From Ruthenibacterium sp. (GTDB taxonomy: Bacteria; Bacillota; Clostridia; Oscillospirales; Ruminococcaceae): 21,700 nt of DNA. The position numbers and the translations under genes are program-made. Location: positions 1-21,700 of the forward strand of contig JAHHSK010000033.1 of NCBI GenBank assembly GCA_020025255.1. Reading direction: 5' to 3'. The notes under the pieces were generated by a model. The model made no database searches, was not told the DNA's origin, and saw only the letters and a list, made by a program, of their open reading frames with translations. Of the stretch, positions 14,583 to 21,700 are shown piece after piece (within the stretch, counting starts at the first letter, position 1; each line of letters begins with the position of its first letter).

Positions 14583-15383
14583 CTATTTGGAATCCTTCTC
14601 TTCACAGCGCACCATGCTGGGATAGATTCGGGAAAGCCGCTCGTCCGGGAAACGCTCATCCAATATCTTCTGCCAGGAATGGGTGGCAGGGATGCCCTCA
14701 TAGCGCTGGCTTTGACGCAATACCGCAGCACCGCTGACAAGGGAATCAGCCAGCATGAAAAGGATCAAGATCCAGCTGATAACGATCCCGTAGTTTTTGG
14801 AAACGCGCCGCTCAATGAATCCGTTGATGCGCGGAAAGATTTCCTGAACCCAGCATAACGCAAGCACGCCCCAGAAAATACAGTACAGAAGATTGATGCG
14901 TCCGTTCAGGTTGAAGGGGTATCCGGTGTAATCCCAGCTTACGGTACCGGTAACGGTTTCCTGCAGCCAGCTGCAAAAATATTCAAATGCGCCGCCGATG
15001 AATGCACCGCCCAAAAAAATCCAGCGGTCGTTTTTGCCGATCAACGGATACAGGCATACCGTCAGCAGCACAGCACCGATGCCGTAAATCAGATTGAACG
15101 GCCCCCAGACAAGGCCGGTACGCTGCATGATCTGCCCCGAAGTGAAAAAGCAGAAAACCGTTTCGATCACAACACCCAGAAAACAACAGATGAAAAAAAT
15201 CCAAAACAGCTTGTAAAAATTAAGCCCATGTGCAAAATGATCGGGCACGCCCGCAAGATCTGCGGCGATCTGATCATTGTGTGCCGCTTCCCGTTTCAAT
15301 GCGCGCATTTCCAGTTGTTCCAGACGATCTAATTTTGCCTGCAGCCGTTTTCGCTTGCGGGCAAAGCGCTCTGATACAGTCAC
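14583..15383 (-). CDS. Putative five-helix membrane protein, ABC_trans_CmpB (PF06541) type
   Basis: Function unknown; the family is annotated as putative ABC-transporter type IV membrane proteins on thin evidence. The 266-residue protein starts at GTG 15383 with AGGAGG 8 nt upstream. Residues 1-45 are charged and helical (possible coiled coil). Five hydrophobic segments follow, at about 57-80, 93-113, 122-141, 163-182 and 197-219. I base the family call on ETVFCFFTSGQIMQRTG, WGPFNLIYGIGAV (93-105), FEYFCSWLQE (133-142) and WDYTGYPFNLNGRINLLY (150-167). The polar C-terminus (about 225-266) is probably cytoplasmic. It stands alone, convergent with ftsH and divergent from nrdA. No ATPase partner is adjacent, so an ABC role is not supported here. 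Confidence 0.75.
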   Translation of the reverse strand: MTVSERFARKRKRLQAKLDRLEQLEMRALKREAAHNDQIAADLAGVPDHFAHGLNFYKLFWIFFICCFLGVVIETVFCFFTSGQIMQRTGLVWGPFNLIYGIGAVLLTVCLYPLIGKNDRWIFLGGAFIGGAFEYFCSWLQETVTGTVSWDYTGYPFNLNGRINLLYCIFWGVLALCWVQEIFPRINGFIERRVSKNYGIVISWILILFMLADSLVSGAAVLRQSQRYEGIPATHSWQKILDERFPDERLSRIYPSMVRCEEKDSK

Positions 15384-15414
15384 GATATCAGCCTCCTAGG
15401 AGAATATTGATCCT

Positions 15415-15443
15415 AGTATAACATAATTTGTGCAGGATTGCAT
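15415..15443 (-). promoter_or_regulatory. Weak candidate promoter of the PF06541 gene
   Basis: TATACT (15415-15420, minus strand) is a good -10, but at 17 bp spacing the -35 is only ATGCAA. The following leader contains CTAGGA...TCCTAG, whose second arm abuts the GAGG of the ribosome binding site. Confidence 0.35.
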
Positions 15444-15454
15444 TCTTTTTCGAC

Positions 15455-15482
15455 CGCGCGAAAAGAAAAGATATCGCGCGAA
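15455..15482. repeat. Pair of CGCGCGAA direct repeats in the nrdA upstream region
   Basis: CGCGCGAA occurs at 15455-15462 and 15475-15482, exactly 20 bp apart (two helical turns), 28-55 bp upstream of the nrdA -35. The spacing and position suggest an operator, but no known regulator motif is recognised. It does not resemble the NrdR box as I know it. Confidence 0.4.
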
Positions 15483-15509
15483 GGGTGAAAAACGATGCCG
15501 TTTTCGGTG

Positions 15510-15538
15510 TTGCATTTGACCGGGTTCTCTTGTAGAAT
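15510..15538 (+). promoter_or_regulatory. Promoter of nrdA-nrdB
   Basis: TTGCAT (15510-15515) and TAGAAT (15533-15538) are 17 bp apart. Transcription from here gives a leader of about 170 nt before the nrdA ATG. Confidence 0.6.
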
Positions 15539-15541
15539 ATT

Positions 15542-15652
15542 TTTGGCAGTGTGTTTTTGCCGGCCAAATATCGGCCGGCTTTGATATCCGGGTACAGCGC
15601 TCCGCAGCATAAGCGGCGCGCCGCCCGGAAAAGGGCATGCATTGTGTCCGGG
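15542..15652 (+). promoter_or_regulatory. Structured leader RNA of nrdA with competing hairpins
   Basis: GCCGGCC (15559-15565) pairs with GGCCGGC (15573-15579). TTTGGC (15542-15547) can instead pair with GCCAAA (15563-15568), disrupting it. A second structure pairs CCGGG (15588-15592) with CCCGG (15624-15628), enclosing GCGC-CCGC / GCGG-GCGC (15597-15621). CCCGG can also pair with CCGGG at 15648-15652. No B12 box or other riboswitch core is visible. This fills the otherwise gene-free 330-bp gap together with the promoter and CGCGCGAA repeats. Confidence 0.45.
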
Positions 15653-15713
15653 TCGGTTACAGGAAGGGAAAATATACTGTTTCGGCATACAGAACAAAAG
15701 GAGTACAGACACC

Positions 15714-18221
15714 ATGCAGATTTTAAAACGGAACGGTCATGTTCAGATATACGACCGTACTAAGATAAAAAATGCGCTTTGCAAAGCGTTTCATGCGGTA
15801 CAGCAGGAAATTTCAGAGGAAAAAATGACATCGCTTTTGGCGGAAGTGGAATCATGCGTTACACAGGGAAGTACGGTAGAGCAGATTCAGGATTATGCAG
15901 AGGAAAGCCTGATGCGGCATGGTTATACCAAAGCGGCAAAAGCATACATACTTTATCGGCAGCATCGTGCCGAAATGCGCCAGCTCAGCGGCGAATTGAC
16001 GGAACTGGTACACGATGCATCCCTGCCAAGCCTGCTTGCCGATGTGCAGAAGGATTTTACAGAGGATTGCTATTCTCTGCGGATGCTGGTGTTAAAGTTC
16101 CGCTCTTTTTATAAAGAGGGAATGACATTGCATCAGGCGTATGCAGCACTCGAACGTGCAAGCGTGGAATTAGTCAGCCGGGATGCCCCGCAATGGGAGA
16201 TGATCGCGGCGCGCTTCCTTTCGCGCGATTTGGAACGGCAGATCGCAGAACAGACCCAGGCACTGGGCTTTTCCGATTGGTATGAAAAGCTGGCATGGCT
16301 GACGCAGGAAGGCTATACCGGGCGATTTCTGCTGGAAAGCTACAGCCGCAGCGATGTGGCAGAGCTTGCCGCTTACCTAAAGCCGGAACGAAATAAGCTG
16401 TTCAATTACAGTGGTTTGGATCTGATCGCAAAGCGTTATTTGATTCGGGATCATCAGCATCATCTGCTGGAAAGTCCGCAGGAAATGTTTATGGGGATCG
16501 CAATGCATTTGGCGATTCCGGAAAAAGACCGTGTATACTGGGCTAAGGAATTTTATGATATTTTAAGTACATTGAAAGTGACTATGGCTACACCGACCAT
16601 GTCCAATGCGCGTAAGCCGTTTCATCAGATGAGCTCATGCTTTATTGATACCGTGGAGGATTCGCTGACAGGTATTTACCGCAGCATTGATAACTTTGCC
16701 CAAGTCAGCAAGCATGGAGGCGGCATGGGGCTGTATTTCGGCAAGGTGCGCGCCAATGGCAGCAGCATCCGCGGCTTTGAGGGTGCGGCCGGCGGCGTGA
16801 TCCGCTGGGTCAAGCTGGTGAATGATACGGCTACGGCAGTGGATCAGCTGGGCGTGCGGCAGGGAGCCGCGGCCGTGTATCTGGATGCATGGCACAGCGA
16901 TCTGCCGGAATTTTTACAGCTGCGCACCAATAACGGCGATGACCGGATGAAAGCGCACGATATTTTCCCCGCCGTGTGCTATCCGGATCTTTTTTGGAAG
17001 CTTGCCAAAAGCGATTTGGACGCCGATTGGAATATGATGTGCCCGCATGATATCTATACGGTGAAAGGGTATCATCTGGAAGATTTTTATGGGGACGAAT
17101 GGGAAAAGCGTTACTATGATTGTGTTGCAGATAAACGGATCCGCAAGCGCGTAATGACGGTGAAGGAAATTGTTCGCCTGATTATCAAATCGCTGGTTGA
17201 AACCGGTACGCCCTTTGCGTTCAATCGCGATACGGTAAATCGCATGAACCCGAACGGGCATACCGGAATGATCTATTGCAGCAACCTGTGCACAGAAATT
17301 GCGCAGAACATGAGCCCCATGCATGTGGAGCAGCCGCAGACAGTGGAAATCGAGGGCGAGACGGTTGTGGTGCAAAAGACGCATCCCGGAGAATTCGTGG
17401 TTTGCAATCTGGCTTCGCTGACACTGGGGCGCATGGATGTAAATAGCGAAGAAGAACTGGAGCATACCATTGCCACCGTGGTGCGGGCGTTGGATAATGT
17501 GATCGATCTGAACTATTATCCGCTGCCCTATGCGCAGATCACCAACCAGAAGTACCGTGCAATCGGCCTTGGCACCAGTGGATATCATCATATGCTGGTG
17601 AAACAGGGGCTTTTGTTTGAAAAGCAGGAACATCTGGATTTTGTGGATGCTTTATATGAAAAAATCAACTATTATGCGCTGAAGGCTTCTATGGAACTGG
17701 CGGCTGAAAAATCGGCTTATGCCTATTTTGCGGCAAGCGATTATGAAACCGGCGCTTATTTTGAAAAGCGCGGCTATACTTCACCGCGCTGGAGAGCGCT
17801 TGCCGAAAAGATACGGACGACGGGGCTTCGCAATGGGTATCTTATGGCAGTAGCACCCACCAGTTCCACTTCGATCATTGCCGGCACAACGGCTGCGGTG
17901 GATCCGGTGATGAAAAAATATTTTATGGAAGAAAAAAAGGGCAGCATGATTACACGCGTTGCGCCGGATCTTAGCCCCAAAACCTTCTGGCTGTACAAAA
18001 ATGCCCACCATATCGATCAGAACTGGATCGTGGATGCAGCAGGGGTGCGCCAACGGCACATCGATCAGGCTCAATCTGTGAATTTGTATATTACCAGTGA
18101 GTTTACATTCCGCCGAGTGTTGGAACTTTACATTCGCGCATGGGAAAAGGGCGTCAAGACGATTTACTATGTGCGGAATCAGTCATTGGAAGTTGAGGAA
18201 TGTGAATCCTGTTCTTCCTGA
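15714..18221 (+). CDS. nrdA: Ribonucleoside-diphosphate reductase, class I, alpha subunit
   Basis: Reduces ribonucleoside diphosphates to deoxyribonucleotides using a radical generated in the beta subunit. The ATG at 15714 with AAGGAG 10 nt upstream gives 835 aa; an in-frame upstream ATG (15642) adds 24 unconserved residues. Residues 1-90 are an ATP-cone, the allosteric activity domain. The catalytic barrel begins near ATPTMSNARKP. Active-site cysteines are Cys309 (MSSCFID), Cys526 with Glu528 (SNLCTEI) and Cys564 (VVCNLASLTLG). The radical-transfer pair Tyr818-Tyr819 is in KTIYYVRN, and the C-terminal redox pair is CESC (830-833). ATP-cone and length fit NrdA better than the class Ib NrdE. 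nrdB starts 30 bp downstream. Confidence 0.93.
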   Translation: MQILKRNGHVQIYDRTKIKNALCKAFHAVQQEISEEKMTSLLAEVESCVTQGSTVEQIQDYAEESLMRHGYTKAAKAYILYRQHRAEMRQLSGELTELVHDASLPSLLADVQKDFTEDCYSLRMLVLKFRSFYKEGMTLHQAYAALERASVELVSRDAPQWEMIAARFLSRDLERQIAEQTQALGFSDWYEKLAWLTQEGYTGRFLLESYSRSDVAELAAYLKPERNKLFNYSGLDLIAKRYLIRDHQHHLLESPQEMFMGIAMHLAIPEKDRVYWAKEFYDILSTLKVTMATPTMSNARKPFHQMSSCFIDTVEDSLTGIYRSIDNFAQVSKHGGGMGLYFGKVRANGSSIRGFEGAAGGVIRWVKLVNDTATAVDQLGVRQGAAAVYLDAWHSDLPEFLQLRTNNGDDRMKAHDIFPAVCYPDLFWKLAKSDLDADWNMMCPHDIYTVKGYHLEDFYGDEWEKRYYDCVADKRIRKRVMTVKEIVRLIIKSLVETGTPFAFNRDTVNRMNPNGHTGMIYCSNLCTEIAQNMSPMHVEQPQTVEIEGETVVVQKTHPGEFVVCNLASLTLGRMDVNSEEELEHTIATVVRALDNVIDLNYYPLPYAQITNQKYRAIGLGTSGYHHMLVKQGLLFEKQEHLDFVDALYEKINYYALKASMELAAEKSAYAYFAASDYETGAYFEKRGYTSPRWRALAEKIRTTGLRNGYLMAVAPTSSTSIIAGTTAAVDPVMKKYFMEEKKGSMITRVAPDLSPKTFWLYKNAHHIDQNWIVDAAGVRQRHIDQAQSVNLYITSEFTFRRVLELYIRAWEKGVKTIYYVRNQSLEVEECESCSS

Positions 18222-18251
18222 ACAGGCGAAAAGACAGAACAGGAGAAGCGT

Positions 18252-19292
18252 ATGGAACTGATAAAAAAGGCATTGTTCAATGCACAGGGCGATACCGATG
18301 TGCGCAAGCGGCGCATGATCGGCGGAAATACTACAAATCTGAACGATTTCAACAACATGAAGTACACATGGGTCAGCTCATGGTATCGGCAGGCAATGAA
18401 TAATTTCTGGATCCCGGAGGAAATCAATCTGACGCAGGATATCAAGGATTACCGTCTGCTGAAAGAGGAAGAGCGCACGGCTTACGACAAGATCTTGTCA
18501 TTTTTGGTTTTTTTGGATTCCTTGCAGACGGCAAATCTTCCCAATATACAGGAATATATCACTGCCAATGAAATCAATCTGTGCCTGACGATTCAGGCAT
18601 TTCAGGAAGCACTGCATTCGCAGAGCTACAGCTATATGCTGGATTCGATCTGCTCGCCGGCAAAGCGGGATGAGATTTTGTATCAGTGGAAATTTGATGC
18701 ACACTTGCTCAAGCGAAACGAATTTATAGGCGCGCAGTATAATGCCTTCCTGCAGAATCCGGATCGCGAGCATCTTGTAAAAACCCTGATGGCAAATTAT
18801 ATTTTGGAAGGCATCTATTTTTATTCCGGATTCATGTTTTTTTACAATTTGGGACGCATGGGAAAGATGCTGGGAAGTGCACAGGAAATCCGATACATCA
18901 ACCGCGATGAAAACACCCACCTGTGGCTGTTTCGCAGTATTCTGCTGGAACTTCAAAAAGAAGAGCCCGAGCTGTTCACCCCGGAACAAGTGGAAGTATA
19001 CCGCGGCATGATCCGGCGAGGAGTCGAGGAAGAAATCGCCTGGGCACAATATGTTCTGGGCAACCGCATCGAGGGCTTGACGATCGAAATGATATCCGAT
19101 TACATTCACTATCTGGGAAATCTGCGCGCAGCCGCGCTTAATTTTGAACCGCTGTATGAAGGTTTTCGTGAGATTCCTGAATCGATGCAGTGGGTCAATA
19201 TGTACAGCAACGCCAATCAGATCAAAACGGATTTCTTTGAGGCAAAATCCACGGCTTATGCGAAATCCGGTGCAATCGTGGATGATCTGTAA
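18252..19292 (+). CDS. nrdB: Ribonucleoside-diphosphate reductase, class I, beta subunit
   Basis: Diiron-type subunit that makes and holds the tyrosyl radical used by NrdA. It is 346 aa, a normal size. Metal ligands are Asp89 (VFLDSLQ), Glu119 and His122 (EALHSQSY), Glu186 (YILEGIYF), and Glu220 and His223 (RDENTHLW). The radical tyrosine is Tyr126, at the E. coli Tyr122 position (E-x2-H-x3-Y). Because Tyr is present, a tyrosine-less class Ic type is unlikely. The C-terminus AKSGAIVDDL is the probable NrdA-docking tail. The ATG at 18252 has AGGAGA 6-8 nt upstream. Co-transcribed with nrdA; a strong terminator follows 58 bp after the stop. Which metal is used cannot be told from sequence. Confidence 0.94.
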   Translation: MELIKKALFNAQGDTDVRKRRMIGGNTTNLNDFNNMKYTWVSSWYRQAMNNFWIPEEINLTQDIKDYRLLKEEERTAYDKILSFLVFLDSLQTANLPNIQEYITANEINLCLTIQAFQEALHSQSYSYMLDSICSPAKRDEILYQWKFDAHLLKRNEFIGAQYNAFLQNPDREHLVKTLMANYILEGIYFYSGFMFFYNLGRMGKMLGSAQEIRYINRDENTHLWLFRSILLELQKEEPELFTPEQVEVYRGMIRRGVEEEIAWAQYVLGNRIEGLTIEMISDYIHYLGNLRAAALNFEPLYEGFREIPESMQWVNMYSNANQIKTDFFEAKSTAYAKSGAIVDDL

Positions 19293-19345
19293 GAGGATGA
19301 AACAGCGGCAGAAACGAAAAGTACGATAGAAAAACAGGCAAAAGG

Positions 19346-19398
19346 AAAAACCGAAGTCGGCAGTCTGCACAAGCAGCAGAACCGGCTTCGGTTTTTTT
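19346..19398 (+). terminator. Terminator of nrdA-nrdB
   Basis: CCGAAGTCGG (19351-19360) pairs with CCGGCTTCGG (19382-19391), 10 bp with one G-T, flanked by A5 and followed by T7. CTGC/GCAG extends the stem inside the loop. Confidence 0.92.
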
Positions 19399-19473
19399 AG
19401 AAAAAAGGGCAGCGATATGCTGACCCTGATATGACAAAGAGCGCAGAGGCCGCCCGTTTGGGTGCAGAGAAAA

Positions 19474-19510
19474 CAAAAAATACGGCTGTGCGTTACAAAC
19501 ACAGCCGTAT
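19474..19510 (-). terminator. Terminator of typA
   Basis: ATACGGCTGTG (19480-19490) and CACAGCCGTAT (19500-19510) form a perfect 11-bp stem with a 9-nt loop. On the minus strand it is followed by a T6 tract, 44 bp after the typA stop. Between this and the nrdB terminator (19399-19473) I see nothing else. Confidence 0.9.
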
Positions 19511-19553
19511 GGTTTTTGCGCGATACAATGGTTGGTGACAACCGCTGACCGCA

Positions 19554-21383
19554 TCAGACTTTTTTGTTTCCTTTGGCAGCCTTCATGCGCAGATCGTGAT
19601 TCAGGATACGCTTGCGGATACGAATGCTCTTCGGTGTGACCTCCAAAAGCTCGTCCTCATTCAAAAATTCAAGGCTTTCTTCCAAAGAGAACTTGGAAAC
19701 CGGGGTCAGACGCAGAGCGTCATCGCTGCCGGATGCACGCGTGTTGGAAAGATGCTTTGTTTTGCAGACGTTGACGGAAATATCTTCGCCCGACGGACTA
19801 TAACCGACGACCATGCCTTCGTAGACTTTTTCACCGGCATTTACGATCAGAGTGCCGCGCTGTTGTGCGTTGAACAGACCATAGATCACAGCGACACCGG
19901 TTTCAAAGCTGATCAGGCTGCCGCTGCTGCGGGCAGGCAAATCACCGCGCCATTCATCGTAGCCGTCGAAAATCGTGTTCAGAATCCCTTCTCCGTGCGT
20001 ATCCGTCAGGAATTCACTGCGGTAGCCAAACAAGCCGCGGGACGGAATGCGGAACTCGATGCGCATGCGCGTCGTGCCAAGAGGAGCCATTTGCAGCAGC
20101 TCGCCTTTTCGGCTGCCAAGCTTTTGCATCACGCTGCCCTGATATTCCACCGGAACATCAATGACGACATGTTCCATAGGCTCCATTTTGACACCGTTTT
20201 CTTCGTGGATCAAAACCTTAGGCGGGGAAACCTGCAGCTCGTAGCCTTCGCGGCGCATGGTTTCAATCAAAATCGAAAGATGCATTTCGCCGCGGCCCAT
20301 AACGCGGAAGGAATCCGTTGTGGCGGAATCCTCAACCTGCAAGGCGACATCCTTCAAAAGCTCTTTGTGCAGACGTTCGCGGATCTGACGGCTGGTGACA
20401 AATTTGCCTTCCTTGCCGGCAAACGGGCTGTCGTTGACAGCAAAGGTCATTTCGACCGTAGGGTCGTTGATTCGTACAAAGGGCAGGGGAGTAACCAGCT
20501 GTGTGTCGCACAGCGTGTTGCCGATATTGATATCGGTCAAACCGCTGAATGCCACGATATCACCGGCACTGGCCGATTCGATCGGTGTGCGGCCGTTTGC
20601 TTCAAAGCTGTAAAGCGCCGTGATGCGTCCGCGTTTGGAAAGACTTTTATCGTGCCAGTCACAAACAGCAACATCCTGTCCCAAGCGAATGGAACCGCTT
20701 TCTACGCGGCCGATGCCGATACGGCCGACGAAGTCGTTGTAATCGACCGAAGAGCACAGCATGGAGAACGGGGCGTTGGGGTTTCCCTCAGGCGGCTTGA
20801 CGTAATCCAAAATCGTTTTGAACAGCGGCTCCAGGCTTTCGCCGGGGACATCGGGGCTGTAGCTTGCCGTTCCGGCACGGCCGGAGCAAAATACCATGGG
20901 GCTGTCAAGCTGTTCATCGGTTGCACCCAGATCCATAAGCAGCAGCAGGATTTCATCAATGACTTCTTTGATGCGGGCGTCCGGGCGGTCAATTTTGTTT
21001 ACCGCGATCACAAGAGAAAGGTTTTGCTGCAGTGCTTTCTGCAGAACGAAGCGCGTCTGAGGCATGCAGCCTTCAGCGGCATCGACCAGAAGCAATACAC
21101 CGTTGACCATTTTCAAAACGCGCTCAACCTCGCCGCCGAAGTCGGCGTGGCCCGGGGTGTCAACGATGTTGATTTTTACGCCATCATAATAAGTGCAGGC
21201 ATTTTTGGCAAGAATCGTGATGCCGCGCTCGCGCTCGATATCACCAGAGTCCATTACGCGTTCCGCAACCTGTTGGTTTTCGCGGAAAGCGCCGCCCTGT
21301 TTCAGCATTTGGTCCACAAGCGTGGTTTTGCCGTGGTCAACGTGGGCGATGATCGCAATATTGCGAATGTTTTTCTGTTCCAT
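19554..21383 (-). CDS. typA: Ribosome-associated GTPase TypA/BipA
   Basis: Translational GTPase of the EF-G/LepA family that binds ribosomes and helps 50S assembly, mainly under stress or cold. It is 609 aa, the usual length. G1 is AHVDHGKTT (13-21), switch I RERGITI (51-57), G3 DTPGH (75-79) and G4 NKID (129-132). Domain II (about 205-300) and the EF-G-like domains III and V follow: VMGRGEMHLSILIETMRREGYEL, then LGSRKGELLQM and RIEFRIPSRGLFGYRSEFLTDT. The C-terminal domain unique to TypA ends in a basic tail (KAAKGNKKV). The ATG at 21383 has GAGGGA 9 nt upstream. Single-gene unit with its own promoter and terminator. Confidence 0.97.
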   Translation of the reverse strand: MEQKNIRNIAIIAHVDHGKTTLVDQMLKQGGAFRENQQVAERVMDSGDIERERGITILAKNACTYYDGVKINIVDTPGHADFGGEVERVLKMVNGVLLLVDAAEGCMPQTRFVLQKALQQNLSLVIAVNKIDRPDARIKEVIDEILLLLMDLGATDEQLDSPMVFCSGRAGTASYSPDVPGESLEPLFKTILDYVKPPEGNPNAPFSMLCSSVDYNDFVGRIGIGRVESGSIRLGQDVAVCDWHDKSLSKRGRITALYSFEANGRTPIESASAGDIVAFSGLTDINIGNTLCDTQLVTPLPFVRINDPTVEMTFAVNDSPFAGKEGKFVTSRQIRERLHKELLKDVALQVEDSATTDSFRVMGRGEMHLSILIETMRREGYELQVSPPKVLIHEENGVKMEPMEHVVIDVPVEYQGSVMQKLGSRKGELLQMAPLGTTRMRIEFRIPSRGLFGYRSEFLTDTHGEGILNTIFDGYDEWRGDLPARSSGSLISFETGVAVIYGLFNAQQRGTLIVNAGEKVYEGMVVGYSPSGEDISVNVCKTKHLSNTRASGSDDALRLTPVSKFSLEESLEFLNEDELLEVTPKSIRIRKRILNHDLRMKAAKGNKKV

Positions 21384-21433
21384 AAACGATCGTCCCTCTT
21401 TTAATATTTAATAATGAATTTGTCAGACATAAT

Positions 21434-21462
21434 ATTTTATAATATGTAGCGAAACTTGTCAA
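21434..21462 (-). promoter_or_regulatory. Promoter of typA
   Basis: On the minus strand a perfect TTGACA (21457-21462) is followed after 17 bp by TAAAAT (21434-21439); TATAAA is two bases nearer. The start codon is about 50 bp downstream. Just upstream (21469-21501) is an imperfect dyad, CCGG-TTTTCC / GGAAAA-CCGG. Confidence 0.7.
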
Positions 21463-21573
21463 GAAAATCCGGCTTTTCCTTGGAAAATAGGGAAAATCCG
21501 GTTTGCTTAAAGGAAATATCCGAAATAGAATGGCTGTGCCGAAGATATGGTTTTTACAAAATGAAAAAAAGAC

Positions 21574-21602
21574 TTGCGTTTTGCGCGGGTATCTGATATA
21601 CT
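21574..21602 (+). promoter_or_regulatory. Promoter of the tRNA-Val transcript
   Basis: TTGCGT (21574-21579) and TATACT (21597-21602) are 17 bp apart, 22 bp before the mature tRNA 5' end. Confidence 0.7.
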
Positions 21603-21624
21603 AATCAAGCAGCAATATTCGTAT

Positions 21625-21700
21625 GGACAGTTAGCTCAGCTGGTAGAGCACCTGCTTGACGTGCAGGGGGTCAGGGGTTCGAGTCCCTTACTGTCCACCA
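21625..21700 (+). tRNA. tRNA-Val, anticodon GAC
   Basis: This 76-nt cloverleaf has acceptor arm GGACAGT (21625-21631) pairing with ACTGTCC (21690-21696), discriminator A, and an encoded CCA (21698-21700). The anticodon arm is CCTGC-TTGACGT-GCAGG with anticodon GAC at 21658-21660, reading the valine codons GUC and GUU. D-loop AGCTGGTAGA and T-arm GGTTCGAGTCC are canonical. The window stops at its last base, so a tRNA cluster may continue to the right. Confidence 0.97.

Noticed and set aside
12396..15622. GGCGCGCC present in both the ftsH (12396-12403) and nrdA (15615-15622) leaders
   Set aside because: Each copy sits in a GC-rich hairpin; two 8-mers in 21.7 kb is not enough to claim a shared site.
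15559..15628. Cobalamin riboswitch in the nrdA leader
   Set aside because: Such switches do control some reductases, but I find no B12-box-like string or the expected conserved core.
19596..21404. Plus-strand open frame (602 codons) opposite typA
   Set aside because: It mirrors typA almost exactly. The TypA protein is unmistakable, and the opposite frame has no motif or start site.

Overview
This window looks like a chromosomal housekeeping region of a Gram-positive bacterium, most likely a member of the Clostridia (Bacillota) with moderate GC content. That placement is inferred from the gene set and order: RNase J, GdpP, a NifS/NifU/MnmA operon, the tilS-hpt-ftsH order, strong AGGAGG ribosome binding sites and a tRNA with an encoded CCA. 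I see no insertion sequence, integrase, phage gene or CRISPR array.

Layout. (1) 1-431 has no convincing protein gene. Its left end holds two full copies, and apparently the edge of a third, of a ~55-nt unit. Read on the minus strand, each unit folds as a bulged hairpin followed by an H-type pseudoknot, with compensatory base changes between copies and a plausible promoter just upstream. This is the least explained element in the window. (2) 432-3591, minus strand: nifS, nifU, mnmA, then a 60-aa unknown ORF whose ribosome binding site lies inside a terminator-like hairpin. (3) 3652-4481: rnhA (minus) and RNase J (plus) diverge, each with a near-consensus promoter. (4) 4482-14514, plus strand: rnjA-gdpP, then rplI-dnaB-tilS-hpt-ftsH, ending in an 18-19 bp perfect hairpin. 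(5) 14583-15383, minus: a five-helix membrane protein of the ABC_trans_CmpB (PF06541) type. (6) 15510-19398, plus: a class I ribonucleotide reductase operon (nrdA-nrdB) behind a structured leader. (7) 19480-21462, minus: typA with its own terminator and promoter. (8) 21574-21700, plus: a promoter and tRNA-Val(GAC), possibly the first of a cluster continuing outside the window.

How the genes fit together. NifS supplies sulfur, NifU is the iron-sulfur scaffold, and MnmA uses the sulfur for 2-thiouridine in tRNA. The long plus-strand block joins RNA decay (RNase J), c-di-AMP breakdown (GdpP), ribosome and replisome parts (L9, DnaB), tRNA-Ile lysidine (TilS), purine salvage (Hpt) and membrane proteolysis (FtsH). 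The protein-coding content is ordinary. The items worth a second look are the RNA array at the left edge, the structured nrdA leader, the hairpin-occluded small ORF, and the basic N-terminal extension on RNase J.
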